Notes: generated from the letters alone by a model not told the origin. Positions 51,797 through 60,587 are shown, counted from the first letter of the stretch. The stretch: DNA of 64,000 bases from Flavobacterium gawalongense (GCF_007097265.1 NZ_VJZP01000001.1:124001-188000), one strand, 5' to 3'. Translations and numbers: made by a program.

Positions 51797-52974
51797 AATA
51801 TTGTTTTATTTTCCACAAAAAATGAGAAGTAAATACTAATAAAAATTGTTGCTATTCCAGTAATTATAAATGTAGCATTTGCACCAAATTGATACCAAAT
51901 TAAGCCTGCTAATGAACTTGCTAACATTGTGCAAATACTTTGAAAACCCGAATAGGTTCCGATTGCTGTTGCAGTATCTTTTCTGTCGGAAATATTACTA
52001 ATCCAAGCTTTGGAAATCCCTTCAGTTGCTGCTGCATAAACTCCATAAATAAAGAACAGCATTGCAATAGCATAAATATTAGTACTAAAAGCCATCCCAA
52101 AATATACGATTGCAAATAAAGAAAGCCCAAAAACAAACATTTTCTTTAATCCTATTTTGTCTGCAAAAATTCCTATTGGAAAAGCGCAAAGCGCATAAAC
52201 CAAATTGTAAAAAATATAAACCCCAATTACTGCCGTGTCATTTAGTCCTGCTTGTTTTGCTTTTAGCAATAAAAAAATATCGGAACTGTTGAATAATGTA
52301 AAAGCCAATAATCCGATTACTAATTTTCGATATTGTAACGGACTTGTTTTCCAATAATTTAGAAAGGAGAAAAAAGGTGTCGGTTTTCTTTCTATTGAAT
52401 GGGCTTTAGTTTTGTCTTTCAAAAAAAAGGAAGCCAATACAGCAAGTAACCCAGGAATAAAAGCGACATAAAAAAGTGTTTTGTAATCCTGTGGATAAAA
52501 GTATAGATACACTAATGCTATTGCGGGTCCAAGAACTGCCCCAAAAGTATCCATTGATCGATGAAAACCAAAGATTTTTCCTTTGTTCTCTGATGTTGCC
52601 TCATCCGATAAAATAGCATCTCTTGCACCTGTGCGAATTCCTTTCCCGAAGCGGTCAATAGCTCGTGCAAAGAAAATCCAAAGTGGAAAAGTAAAAACTG
52701 CCATCATTGGTTTTGAAATAGTACTTAAAGCATAACCGAGTTGAACAAACGGAACACGTTTTCCGGAATTGTCCGATAATTTTCCGAAATATCCTTTGCT
52801 TAAACCTGCCAAAGCTTCTGCAAAACCTTCCAAAACACCGATTAATACAATGGAAAATCCGATTGTTTTTAAATAAATTGGCATTATTGGGTAAAGCATT
52901 TCGCTCGCCGTATCGGTAAACAAACTGACTATGGATAATATCCAGACGGTTCGTGTGATTATTTTTGTTTTCAT
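51793..52974 (-). CDS. MFS transporter
   Basis: The 393-residue protein has twelve predicted spans and MFS features: the first-loop LSDNSGKRVPFVQLGY in the G-x3-D-R-x-G-R-R position, and GIRTGARDAILSDE between spans 4 and 5. Members with FTDTASEMLYPIMPIYLK at the start are typical drug- or metabolite-efflux relatives. Substrate unknown. It lies downstream of a TonB receptor and upstream of a MerC remnant on the same strand, so a metal-related export or uptake operon is plausible but not shown. Confidence 0.85.
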   Translation of the reverse strand: MKTKIITRTVWILSIVSLFTDTASEMLYPIMPIYLKTIGFSIVLIGVLEGFAEALAGLSKGYFGKLSDNSGKRVPFVQLGYALSTISKPMMAVFTFPLWIFFARAIDRFGKGIRTGARDAILSDEATSENKGKIFGFHRSMDTFGAVLGPAIALVYLYFYPQDYKTLFYVAFIPGLLAVLASFFLKDKTKAHSIERKPTPFFSFLNYWKTSPLQYRKLVIGLLAFTLFNSSDIFLLLKAKQAGLNDTAVIGVYIFYNLVYALCAFPIGIFADKIGLKKMFVFGLSLFAIVYFGMAFSTNIYAIAMLFFIYGVYAAATEGISKAWISNISDRKDTATAIGTYSGFQSICTMLASSLAGLIWYQFGANATFIITGIATIFISIYFSFFVENKTIL

Positions 52975-52983
52975 TTGGCTTTT

Positions 52984-55143
52984 TTACAGCTTAATTTTAA
53001 TTCCACCGTTTAAAATAAATCCGTCTGTTGGGGTGTAAACTTCTCTAAATTGTGGGTTTTGAATTGTTCCAGAATACATATTTTCCCATTTTGATTGTCG
53101 GCTATCCAAAAAGTTTTCAAGATTCAAAAATATGCTGAAATATTTGAATTTGTATTCTCCAGAAACTCCCATAACCCAATAATCCCTAACTTTTTCGTTG
53201 TTTGTCAAATACTGATTTCCAACATAAAAGACCTCGTAAGCAATTCGCAATTTTTCTTCCCATTCATACATTATGTTTGCGTTTATTCGATGTTTTGCTG
53301 TTAATGGATTTACTGTAGAATTATTATCGAAATTTTTCTGAGCGTCAATGTAAGTGTAACCGATGTAACAAGAAATATCCTCAAAACGAAGTTTTACGTT
53401 TGTTTCAAAACCTTTGGTTTCTATATTTCCGTTGGCATTTTCAAAGGCATAATTTACTGTCAGTGGAACTGGATTAAGAACCAACGGGTTTTTGATAATG
53501 GTATAAAAAAACATTTGATTAATGGTAAAACTTAGTTCGTCAAAAATGGTAGTTTTATAATTAACGTCAGCATTTAGTCCACACGATTTTTCAGGATTAA
53601 CTTTTGAGAAATCAAGTGAATTTATGTTTTGAAAAGATTTTTCTTCAGTTTCTTCCGAAAAAATGGTTGGTGATTTGTACCCCAAACCACCCCCAAACCT
53701 TGAAGATAATTTTTCATTGATTTTATACAATAAAGATAAACGTGGCAAGACAAAAACATTGCTTCTGTTTGTAATGTCTAAGCGTAAACCACTTTCTAAA
53801 ATAAATTTTTCATTGATGTTCAAATTGTTTTGAGCAAAAATACCAAAGGCAGCATTGTAATAATCTAATTTGTCAGCGACTAAATTAATTTGTTTGAAAT
53901 TATCCGAAACTAAATTCGCTCCTAAATTCCATTCTGATTTTTCGTTTGGAATCAGATAATTCGCCTCTGTAAAAGTTGCTATTTGCTGACCCTCAAAATT
54001 ATACGCTTGCTTCTCAATTTTTCGGTTAAAATACCCAAAACTATTTTTAATTGTCAATATGTTTTTATTCTCAAATGATCTTTCAAATTTGGCTTGAGTT
54101 GTATATCGATTACTATTGTTTCGTTCAAAAAACGTATGGATAGCATCTGATCTGTTGTCAATTACTTGCATATCTCCACCAATTCGTTTTTCAAATCCTG
54201 CATTTGCACCAAAACTAAAAGTCGTTTTTTCGTTTGGATAATAGAAGAATTTTGGGTTTATCGTATATCTCTCGAAATTTGGAATGTCCGAAAAGCCATC
54301 GTTATTTACATCGGTTGCTTTTTGAGAATTATTTGAAGCATAAATTGTAAGTCCTGATTTTTTGTATTTTTCTGCATAAAAGCCACTCAAATCTAACGCT
54401 TGTGTTTGATTTATGTTTGCTAAAAATGAAATCTCTCTTTTGTCGGTTGGTTCTTTTGTTATCAAGTTTATTAATCCTGCAATTGCTCCACCTCCATAAA
54501 GTGTTGAAGTGGAACCTTTGATCACTTCTACACGTTTTAAATTTAAAGGCGGAATTTGCAAAATGCTCAAACCACTTGCAAACCCAGAATACAAAGGAAA
54601 TCCGTCTTGCAAAAGTTGTGTGTATTTACCGTCTAACCCTTGGATGCGAATACTTGCATTTCCCGAAACTTGGGAAGTTTGTTGCGTTTGAATTCCGGTG
54701 CTTTCGGTAAGCAACATTTTGATGTTTCCAGGTTGCATCGAAGATTTTTCTTCTAGTTCTCCCGAAGCAATCACTTCTATTCGAGTTGGAGTATTTTTTA
54801 TTGTTCTGCTACTTCTTGTTGATGTAACTTTAACTTCTTCCAATTCTTCCGAAGTGGGTTCTAAAAATATTTCAATAGTTTCATTTTGCGGGAATAAAAT
54901 ATTTTTTTCAATTTTTCGATAACCAATAGAATTGAACACAATTGTTTGTTTACCGTTAGGAATGTTTTCAAGGACTACAAATCCTTTCTCGTCGGAAGTC
55001 GAACCTTTTTGAGTTCCGTTTAGAAATACAAAAACGCTGTCAAGTGCTTCTTTTGTTTTTTCATCTTTGATGATTGCTTTAAAAGTGTTTTGGGCTGTTG
55101 CTATAAATGGAAATAGTAAAAGTATGAATATTATTTTTTTCAT
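52984..55143 (-). CDS. TonB-dependent receptor
   Basis: I choose the ATG at 55143, giving a signal peptide (MKKIIFILLLFPFIATAQ). The 719-residue mature-length receptor has an N-terminal carboxypeptidase-like domain (residues 20-95), a plug with SASIRIQGLDGKYTQLLQDGFPL-type sequence, and a long beta barrel ending in a terminal strand GGIKIKL. It would import a metal-chelate or other large ligand through the outer membrane. Downstream are an MFS transporter and a MerC-like remnant, so metal transport is likely. The gene is intact. Confidence 0.9.
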   Translation of the reverse strand: MKKIIFILLLFPFIATAQNTFKAIIKDEKTKEALDSVFVFLNGTQKGSTSDEKGFVVLENIPNGKQTIVFNSIGYRKIEKNILFPQNETIEIFLEPTSEELEEVKVTSTRSSRTIKNTPTRIEVIASGELEEKSSMQPGNIKMLLTESTGIQTQQTSQVSGNASIRIQGLDGKYTQLLQDGFPLYSGFASGLSILQIPPLNLKRVEVIKGSTSTLYGGGAIAGLINLITKEPTDKREISFLANINQTQALDLSGFYAEKYKKSGLTIYASNNSQKATDVNNDGFSDIPNFERYTINPKFFYYPNEKTTFSFGANAGFEKRIGGDMQVIDNRSDAIHTFFERNNSNRYTTQAKFERSFENKNILTIKNSFGYFNRKIEKQAYNFEGQQIATFTEANYLIPNEKSEWNLGANLVSDNFKQINLVADKLDYYNAAFGIFAQNNLNINEKFILESGLRLDITNRSNVFVLPRLSLLYKINEKLSSRFGGGLGYKSPTIFSEETEEKSFQNINSLDFSKVNPEKSCGLNADVNYKTTIFDELSFTINQMFFYTIIKNPLVLNPVPLTVNYAFENANGNIETKGFETNVKLRFEDISCYIGYTYIDAQKNFDNNSTVNPLTAKHRINANIMYEWEEKLRIAYEVFYVGNQYLTNNEKVRDYWVMGVSGEYKFKYFSIFLNLENFLDSRQSKWENMYSGTIQNPQFREVYTPTDGFILNGGIKIKL

Positions 55144-55225
55144 TTTGAATTTAAATAGAATTGTTCTGAAATAGTAAAATTGACAACTGCGTAGCAATTG
55201 CCGAAAAAATTAAATCAGAAAATCA

Positions 55226-55546
55226 TCAAATCAAGTAAGAAGAATACAGAATAAAAAGCTTATCCCGTTTTGGAAAGAAAGAGCTTTTGTAGAATGAAAT
55301 ACATTTAGTAGATACGGATTGAATTCCGTTCAAATGGAATGGAACTGACGTGTCCCAATTGATGTTACAATGCGGAATACTTTGTGTTACGCTGTTTGCA
55401 AAGATTTGGTTACTACATTGTTGAATATAGGCGTGACTTTCATTTTCAAAATTAGCCTTCTCCTCGGTATCCGAAAATTCAAATACGGTGTTGACATAGC
55501 AACACGATATCAGAATTAGAAGTATTATTTTAATGTATCCTTTCAC
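55226..55546 (-). CDS. Small secreted hypothetical protein (Cys/His-containing)
   Basis: The 106-residue frame starts with a GTG at 55546 and has a hydrophobic leader (IIKIILLILISCCYVNTVF, possibly a lipoprotein). The mature part reads QQCSNQIFANSVTQSIPHCN with scattered C and H residues, and a C-terminal hydrophobic tail. No family is recognised. It is the first gene ahead of the TonB receptor and could be a metal-binding or sensory partner. A minus-strand TACATTTG box at 55559-55552 is only six bases before the GTG, so the transcript may be nearly leaderless or the start may be further down. Confidence 0.5.
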   Translation of the reverse strand: MKGYIKIILLILISCCYVNTVFEFSDTEEKANFENESHAYIQQCSNQIFANSVTQSIPHCNINWDTSVPFHLNGIQSVSTKCISFYKSSFFPKRDKLFILYSSYLI

Positions 55547-55551
55547 CGTCG

Positions 55552-55559
55552 CAAATGTA
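55552..55559 (-). promoter_or_regulatory. Candidate -7 element of the TonB receptor operon
   Basis: The minus strand reads TACATTTG, an exact TAnnTTTG match. Its distance to the GTG start of the small secreted protein is about six bases, which is unusually short. Confidence 0.5.
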
Positions 55560-55595
55560 CAAACAATAATTTTGTTTTGTCGGCAATTGATGTGC

Positions 55596-55621
55596 TTTTT
55601 GTTGGCTTTGCAAGCCCGACG
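55596..55621. repeat. Dispersed motif related to the hip-flanking repeat
   Basis: TTTTTGTTGGCTTTGCAAGCCC here is almost the same as the core of the 45-bp repeats at 58471-58515 and 60838-60882. It lies at the downstream edge of the SRPBCC-VOC-DHFR gene group. Confidence 0.55.
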
Positions 55622-55695
55622 AAAACTTAACTATTGGCACTGCGTTGCTGTCCACGAATAAAAAGTTGTCCACAAAAAACCAGTCACTGAAAGAT

Positions 55696-56145
55696 TTAAG
55701 CATCCGGAATTTCCGGCTCAACTAATTTTGCCAATTTCTCTAATGATTCCTGCCAACCTAAATAACACATTTCTGTTGGTATAACTGAAGGAATGCCTTC
55801 TTGAATAATTTTAAGTTCTGTGCCGCAAGAAACCTTTTTGAGCCAAACCGAAGTGACCATTTCACCAGGCAAATTCGGATCTTCAAATTTGTCAGTATAT
55901 TTAATAAATTCATTCGGCTTCAATTCCAGGTATGTTCCGCCAAATGAGTGTCCATTTCCTGTGGAAAAATTGATAAAAGACATTCTGTAGTTCCCGCCTT
56001 GTTTTACATCCATGCTATGAACAACACATAAAAAACCATATGGTGGAATCCATGATGCCATCGCATTTGCATCAGTAAACGCACGATAAATTTTTTCGGG
56101 AGATGCTTTAAGAACTCGGTGTAATGATACGCTATTGTTTGCCAT
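55696..56145 (-). CDS. SRPBCC (AHSA1-like) domain protein
   Basis: The 149-residue protein reads VSLHRVLKASPEKIYRAFTDANAMASWIPPYGF, then a hydrophobic FKYTDKFEDPNLPGEMVTSVWLKKV strand set, and GWQESLEKLAKLV at the end. This is the AHSA1/START-like fold, a ligand-binding cavity protein of about 145 residues. Substrates vary and none can be named. It stands alone, on the same strand as two VOC proteins and a DHFR-like protein, all short single-domain genes. Confidence 0.85.
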   Translation of the reverse strand: MANNSVSLHRVLKASPEKIYRAFTDANAMASWIPPYGFLCVVHSMDVKQGGNYRMSFINFSTGNGHSFGGTYLELKPNEFIKYTDKFEDPNLPGEMVTSVWLKKVSCGTELKIIQEGIPSVIPTEMCYLGWQESLEKLAKLVEPEIPDA

Positions 56146-56170
56146 AGTATTGATTTTGGGTTAGTGATTA

Positions 56171-56611
56171 TTAATTAAGAGGCTGACTTGAAACATTAAA
56201 CATCCAGCGGATTCCGAATTTGTCTTTGCAAGTTCCCCAGTAACCCCAGAATTCATCGTGGGGTGCAACACCGTCTGTTCCAGCTTGAGAAAGTTCTTTA
56301 TACAAGTGGTCAGCTTCTTCTTTAGTATCAGGATTTAAACTGATTGTTATAGTATTACCCTCAATCAATTTATGTCCCATGCTTTCAAGCATATCGGTTG
56401 CCATAATTTCTGTCCCGCCAAGTATTGGTAATGCAACATGCATTACTTTGTTCTTGTCGGCTTCTGAAAGTTCGGGCATACCCGGTTGAGCTGGAATGTC
56501 TTTCATTCTCATTATCGGAGCAGAAAATTCTGTTTTGAAAACTTTTTTGTAGTAGTTAAATGCTTCTTCAGCGTTTCCCATGAAGTTGAGATAAATTGAT
56601 ACATGTGCCAT
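56171..56611 (-). CDS. VOC family protein (PhnB/3-demethylubiquinone-like)
   Basis: The 146-residue protein has SIYLNFMGNAEEAFNYYKKVFKTEF at the start, a VOC-type EIMATDMLESMGHKLIEGNTITISLNPDTKEEADHLYKEL middle, and DEFWGYWGTCKDKFGIRWMFNV near the end. Such PhnB-like proteins form metal-binding or substrate-binding vicinal-oxygen-chelate dimers; the activity is not known here. It lies 25 bases from the SRPBCC gene on the same strand. Confidence 0.85.
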   Translation of the reverse strand: MAHVSIYLNFMGNAEEAFNYYKKVFKTEFSAPIMRMKDIPAQPGMPELSEADKNKVMHVALPILGGTEIMATDMLESMGHKLIEGNTITISLNPDTKEEADHLYKELSQAGTDGVAPHDEFWGYWGTCKDKFGIRWMFNVSSQPLN

Positions 56612-56835
56612 GATGATTTGTTTTGCTTATTGTTATTACTATTTAATTCTTATCAATTCGAGATTAATAAAAATGTCTGCTGTGCTTCTCCATTATAAAT
56701 GAATTGTCATGTCTGCCGATGATGGGTTTAATTTCCACTTCGGTATATATTTCTAAAGTCATCTTTATTTCGTCAAGTGATAGATTTAAAAACACTTGTT
56801 TCATTCTCATGTTACTTAATTCCCAATTAGTCCAC

Positions 56836-57357
56836 TCACTGCTGTGCCATTCCAATTTTCATTTCTTGAACAGCCTTTTCGCCTTCTTTAGTAATACCCA
56901 TTATTTCCGTAAAAACGCCAATCTCTTCTCGTGTGTCAAAAAACACAATTTTAGCTATTGGCGTGTCAAAGCTGCTTATTACTGTAAAGCCTTTATTCTC
57001 AAACTCTGAAATTACTTTGTCAAGGTTTGCAATGGGCGTGCTGTATGCAATATGTTGAACTCCGCCTGTTGGATTATTGTCTATGTAATCCTTAAAAATA
57101 CTTTTCCCTGAAATTGGTTGAATGAGTTCAATAAATGTCCCCCCTGAATAAGCCATTGCAACAAGGTTTTCTGCATCAGATGGTTCTCCATAATAGGTTC
57201 CGTCATACTCTTTTAAGCGAGTGGTAACTGTCGGGCTAAAATTGGTAACGCCAAGCATTTCCTGAAAAAAAGTTTTTGATTTCACTATATCTTTCACCAC
57301 CCATGCAATTTGAGTGGGTGTTAATCCAGAGCTGTCTTTCTTGTTTGCCTTGTCCAT
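56836..57357 (-). CDS. VOC (glyoxalase/bleomycin resistance-like) protein
   Basis: The 173-residue protein has two VOC half-repeats: PTQIAWVVKDIVKSKTFFQEMLGVTNFSP and a second beginning GVQHIAYSTPIANLDKVISEFENKGFTVISS. Metal-ligand positions H and E are present in HIAYS and VFTEIMG. Some relatives are dioxygenases or antibiotic-binding proteins; activity here is unknown. It lies upstream of a short uncertain frame (56664-56855) and 45 bases after the DHFR-like gene. Confidence 0.85.
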   Translation of the reverse strand: MDKANKKDSSGLTPTQIAWVVKDIVKSKTFFQEMLGVTNFSPTVTTRLKEYDGTYYGEPSDAENLVAMAYSGGTFIELIQPISGKSIFKDYIDNNPTGGVQHIAYSTPIANLDKVISEFENKGFTVISSFDTPIAKIVFFDTREEIGVFTEIMGITKEGEKAVQEMKIGMAQQ

Positions 57358-57401
57358 AGATTGAATTTTTATTGGTAAATTTTATTAACAGGTTAGCCGC
57401 C

Positions 57402-57995
57402 TTAAGCTCCAACAGTACCTGTCTTGACTTTTCCAGCTCGCTTGTAATTGGCAATAATCACTCCAGTTGGTGTAACCAAACTCTCTATTAATGTAAATGC
57501 TGCCGGAATCGTGCCATTGTCAAACAACTTTTTTCCTGTACCAAGAGTCAACGGGAAAATTTTGAGCCAGAGTTCGTCAACTAAATCATTTTCGAGTAGT
57601 GTCTGGATGAGCTTGCCGCTGCCCCACACTTGAATGTCAGAACCTTTTGAATTTTTGAGCTTTTTAATATCCGCCAAACTTTCGAGGAATACTGAGTTTT
57701 TCCAATCTGACTTTTTCATGGTCTTGGACATGACGTATTTTGTGACATCATTAATACCTGGCCATCCATTTTCATGCTCTGGCCAGTAGCTGGCAAAAAT
57801 CTCAAATGTTTTTCTGCCCAAAAGAAGATCTGCAGGTTTCATTTGTTTTTCCAAGACCTTACCAAAAACTTCGTCACCATACGATGCAGTCCAACCGCCA
57901 TATTTGAAACCGCCTGATGTATCTTCCTCAGGTCCACCAGGTGCTTGCATTACCCCATCTAAGGTAATAAATGATAAAACAATTATTTTTCTCAT
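57402..57995 (-). CDS. Dihydrofolate reductase-like (RibD C-terminal) protein
   Basis: The 197-residue protein has MRKIIVLSFITLDGVMQAPGGPEE at the start, LLLGRKTFEIFASYWPEH in the middle, and DIQVWGSGKLIQTLLENDLVDELWLKIFPLTLG. This is the RibD_C/DHFR fold that binds NADPH. It is a stand-alone reductase-like protein common as a single accessory gene in Bacteroidota; the substrate is unknown. Its promoter region (57996-58240) contains a 12-bp inverted repeat, GCAAAATGCAAA near 58058-58069 and TTTGCATTTTGC near 58117-58128. Confidence 0.85.
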   Translation of the reverse strand: MRKIIVLSFITLDGVMQAPGGPEEDTSGGFKYGGWTASYGDEVFGKVLEKQMKPADLLLGRKTFEIFASYWPEHENGWPGINDVTKYVMSKTMKKSDWKNSVFLESLADIKKLKNSKGSDIQVWGSGKLIQTLLENDLVDELWLKIFPLTLGTGKKLFDNGTIPAAFTLIESLVTPTGVIIANYKRAGKVKTGTVGA

Positions 57996-58057
57996 GTAAT
58001 TACAGTTTTTAATTGTTAGTAATTATTGTTTGAATTGAAATTGTATTTGTGTGTATG

Positions 58058-58128
58058 GCAAAATGCAAATGTGCTGCACACCAAAAGTAAAAAATAAAAA
58101 ACTTGCGCAGCTCTTTTGCATTTTGCGA
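58058..58128. repeat. Long imperfect hairpin upstream of the DHFR-like gene
   Basis: GCAAAATGCAAA near 58058 and TTTGCATTTTGC near 58117 are perfect 12-base complements separated by about 47 bases. Beyond them is a smaller hairpin, GCCAAATGGC near 58136. The G+C-richer text resembles cassette-style intergenic sequence. Confidence 0.5.
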
Positions 58129-58205
58129 GCGATAGCCAAATGGCTTTGCAGAAATTGTCTGCGGTTACTGTCCGCTGTCAAATTTGAAAGTTGAACTGTC
58201 GTCAT

Positions 58206-58752
58206 ACGGTTGGGGCTAACTTAGATATACTCCGTTTTTTGAATGAAAACTGGGTATATCTGTTTATTTTTTGTTGGATACACTCAACTCTGGCTGAGTT
58301 TTATACTCCAAGCCTACAAAACCATTTCTACTATTCTGCATGGTCTTTCTCATTACCTTAAAGATAATAATCTTATGCAAAAAAAGACACCTCATCAGCA
58401 TTTTTTCCTACATAGTATTATTCGAGTCTTCAAAACCCGCAGCTTAAAAACAGTACTTTTAAACTACCTCCGGTTCCTTTCAACACAGGTTTCATTTTTG
58501 GCTTTGCAAGCCCAACCGCAATTGGCTGTCTGTTGGTTCCGATGATGAATTTCATTATTAAATATACAGAAATTCAATAAATTACGTAAATATTTTGAAG
58601 GATTTTTAGTGCAAATAAGTTAATGGAAGGAAAAGAGGTTATTAAACAGTTTGACGTCAGTTCATCTAAAAACCTCCAGTGAAACCTATTTTTGTTAATG
58701 CTGAAAGTAAATATAGTCGATTTTACCTATAATAGCTACTCTGTAAATTTAA
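58206..58752. other. Gap of 547 bases between the DHFR-like and histone-remnant genes
   Basis: Besides the 45-bp repeat at 58471-58515, short open frames here show no family resemblance and look like chance. No tRNA is visible. Confidence 0.5.
58471..58515. repeat. 45-bp direct repeat, left of the hip module
   Basis: It matches 60838-60882 at 40 of 45 positions, in the same orientation, ending in GGCTTTGCAAGCCCAA. The pair encloses the histone-like remnant and the complete hipBST operon. Confidence 0.7.
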
Positions 58753-58887
58753 ATTCAAAACAGAAGCCGAATTACAAATCGAAAAAACAAACAAGCAGCA
58801 GGAACAAGAGCTCGTAAATCAACTTTGGAACTGGAAAAACTTTTAAAAGAGTTTAGAAAAGTTTCTGTAGAAGAATCAAAAAAATAA
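58753..58887 (+). pseudogene. Remnant of a histone H1-like gene
   Basis: Reading from 58753, KTEAELQIEK is followed by a frameshift to NKQAAGTRARKSTLELEKLL, then KEFRKVSVEESKK-stop. The C-terminal KAAGTRARK...LEKLLKEFRKVSVEES is characteristic of the small histone H1-like proteins of Bacteroidota (about 60 residues). The N-terminal start is missing and the frame is broken near 58785. A strong terminator follows. Confidence 0.75.
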
Positions 58888-58900
58888 TATTTTTTCAAAA

Positions 58901-58932
58901 AAACCTCGTTTAAGTCTTTTTAAACGAGGTTT
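58901..58932. terminator. Strong bidirectional hairpin
   Basis: AAACCTCGTTTAA (58901-58913) pairs perfectly with TTAAACGAGGTTT (58920-58932) over a six-base loop; T and A runs flank both sides. It can end both the histone remnant (plus) and hipT (minus). Confidence 0.85.
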
Positions 58933-59040
58933 TTATTTTTGTCATGCCGATTTAAATTTTCGGAGCCATTATTCAACAGCTACCACCAGCACTTTTTTAT
59001 ATTTTGTTGTATATAACTATCATATTTAAATATTCGCAGT

Positions 59041-60027
59041 TCATCCTTTCATCAATTGTTTTAAACGGCCTTGGTAAGACTGCCAATAATTTCTTTTCGT
59101 GGTATCGTTGAGGAATGAAGCAGCTATCATTTTTTCTACCATTTCGGACTGTGATAACATCAATGCCAAAATATCATTAAAAATCTTTTCACTGATTCCT
59201 GCATGCTCACTAAGTATAGCAAATTGTTGGCTGATTTTTCCTTGAGCTAATTTTTTAGGCAATAGTCCATCATCCAATGCAAAGTCTTTATCTTCTATGT
59301 GAATACGGCTATTCAATAGGTCATAAGCCGGACTTAATCTATAATCTCCCATAGGGGTTTCAAGCAAAGAGAAGTTTTTAAAGTGGGCATCTCCATTTGA
59401 AAACAGGTAATTAAATACCAGTATTTTCAGCAGTTTAGGTGCTTCCAATTTGTAAGCAGGTAAATATTGCTGCATTAATTGAAATAACTCTAAATAGTTT
59501 CCTAAATACTTATAATGCGCTCCATAGGTTTGTGGTGTTCTACCGGCCAAAGATGCAAAATCATCCTGAGCCCGTTTTGTGCCGTCATCTTTTACATCAA
59601 AACGTTTGGTAATGTAAGCAGGAGAACCATTCTTAAAAAATATTAATGCATTTTCAGCTGTTTCTATTCCATAGGCCTGACGGGCAATTTGCATGGTCAA
59701 ATGCTCGTTAGCGGGCATTTGGTTTAGTCTTTTACCTGCACCTGGAATTGGTTTCAGAATATAGGTACCACGTTCACCTTCGTTGATAAGCCTTAACTTA
59801 TTTTTTTCAAGCAATACAGAAAATTTTTCCTGTACTCCTGAAATAGACATGCGTTTTCGGTTTTCTTCAAAAAGCGCATCTGTTTCAGGATTCGATGCCG
59901 GTGAATCGTAAGGCAATACATGATGCACCTTTTTACCCTGAAACACTCTGTTTAAACAGGTTCTGCTATACGTATCAAAACCTTTAGCTAATGTACCTGG
60001 ACAATATTTTATTTCAGGTAAACTCAT
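59041..60027 (-). CDS. hipT: HipT kinase toxin (HipA-like, short form)
   Basis: The 328-residue protein is the kinase part of HipA without its N-terminal subdomain. The glycine-rich loop contains SISGVQEKFS with S61 and S63, equivalent to the autophosphorylated serines of HipT in E. coli O127. Catalytic residues are seen in LFSNGDAHFKN (D213, K217, N218) and LSPAYDLL (D236). HipA-type kinases phosphorylate a tRNA synthetase and stop growth; E. coli HipT acts on tryptophanyl-tRNA synthetase, but the target here is unknown. Its ATG overlaps the hipS stop by four bases (ATGA). Confidence 0.9.
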   Translation of the reverse strand: MSLPEIKYCPGTLAKGFDTYSRTCLNRVFQGKKVHHVLPYDSPASNPETDALFEENRKRMSISGVQEKFSVLLEKNKLRLINEGERGTYILKPIPGAGKRLNQMPANEHLTMQIARQAYGIETAENALIFFKNGSPAYITKRFDVKDDGTKRAQDDFASLAGRTPQTYGAHYKYLGNYLELFQLMQQYLPAYKLEAPKLLKILVFNYLFSNGDAHFKNFSLLETPMGDYRLSPAYDLLNSRIHIEDKDFALDDGLLPKKLAQGKISQQFAILSEHAGISEKIFNDILALMLSQSEMVEKMIAASFLNDTTKRNYWQSYQGRLKQLMKG

Positions 60028-60353
60028 AACTCTTCTATTTTAATAACTCTAACAGCACCGATACTGTCGTATTTTGCGGTAGTCATCAGTAATCCGAAAT
60101 AATCATCTAGATCAATTCTATTATATTTACACACCATTTGTTTATTAGATCCTTCTGGTAACATATTATAAAAAAATGGAAATAAGAATTTTGAATGAAA
60201 TTCTTGCTCCCTTTTAGGCAAAGTAAGACTGATTCCTGGCTTATTGCTATCTGCCATCCAAGAATCATGATAACGGAATATAAACGAACCATTATCGTGT
60301 TGGGTTAACACACCTGCTTCTTCATCCTTGTATACTATTTTAGCCTTTCTCAT
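60024..60353 (-). CDS. hipS: HipS antitoxin-like protein (HipA N-terminal subdomain)
   Basis: The 109-residue protein reads AKIVYKDEEAGVLTQHDNG, then GISLTLPKREQEF and FFYNMLPEGSNKQ, which corresponds to the N-terminal subdomain of HipA (Couple_hipA). In the E. coli tripartite system HipS is the neutralising antitoxin and inserts a tryptophan (W65) into HipT. Here the segment LPEGSN carries no tryptophan and the only one is at W32, so the mode of inhibition may differ. Both ends overlap the neighbouring genes by four bases (ATGA), so all three proteins are translated in a fixed ratio. Confidence 0.85.
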   Translation of the reverse strand: MRKAKIVYKDEEAGVLTQHDNGSFIFRYHDSWMADSNKPGISLTLPKREQEFHSKFLFPFFYNMLPEGSNKQMVCKYNRIDLDDYFGLLMTTAKYDSIGAVRVIKIEEL

Positions 60354-60568
60354 TTGTTAAGAGATACATTTTTAATCTTTAGGCAAACCTTCATGCCTAA
60401 TACATCAGCTAACTTTTCTAAAGTCAGCAGCGTAGGATTTCCTTTTCCACTTTCAAACTGTTTTAGAGTTCTTAATCCAACACCAGATAGCTCGGCCAAG
60501 GTTTCCTGCGTCACCTGCAGTACTTCCCTCCGCTCTTTTATAGTTTTTATTAATTCTTCGAAGTGCAT
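60350..60568 (-). CDS. hipB: HipB DNA-binding protein
   Basis: I start at the ATG at 60568 (MHFEELIKTIKERREVLQ); an earlier TTG at 60601 would put the start ahead of the promoter. The 72-residue protein is a Cro/C1-type helix-turn-helix: VLQVTQETLAELSGVGLRTLKQFESGKGNPTLLTLEKLADVLG. It binds DNA as a dimer and, by analogy with HipB in the tripartite system, represses the operon and may augment HipS. It heads the operon hipB-hipS-hipT, and its stop overlaps the hipS ATG. A palindromic operator lies upstream at 60678-60707. Confidence 0.9.
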   Translation of the reverse strand: MHFEELIKTIKERREVLQVTQETLAELSGVGLRTLKQFESGKGNPTLLTLEKLADVLGMKVCLKIKNVSLNK

Positions 60569-60587
60569 TATACGGCTCTTTTTTATA

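Noticed and set aside
56664..56855. 63-residue open frame on the minus strand
   Set aside because: It overlaps the end of the VOC gene and has no family resemblance; a chance frame is more likely.
58023..58545. Two short open frames in the spacer upstream of the DHFR-like gene
   Set aside because: Composition and lack of any motif fit spacer sequence; one crosses the 45-bp repeat.
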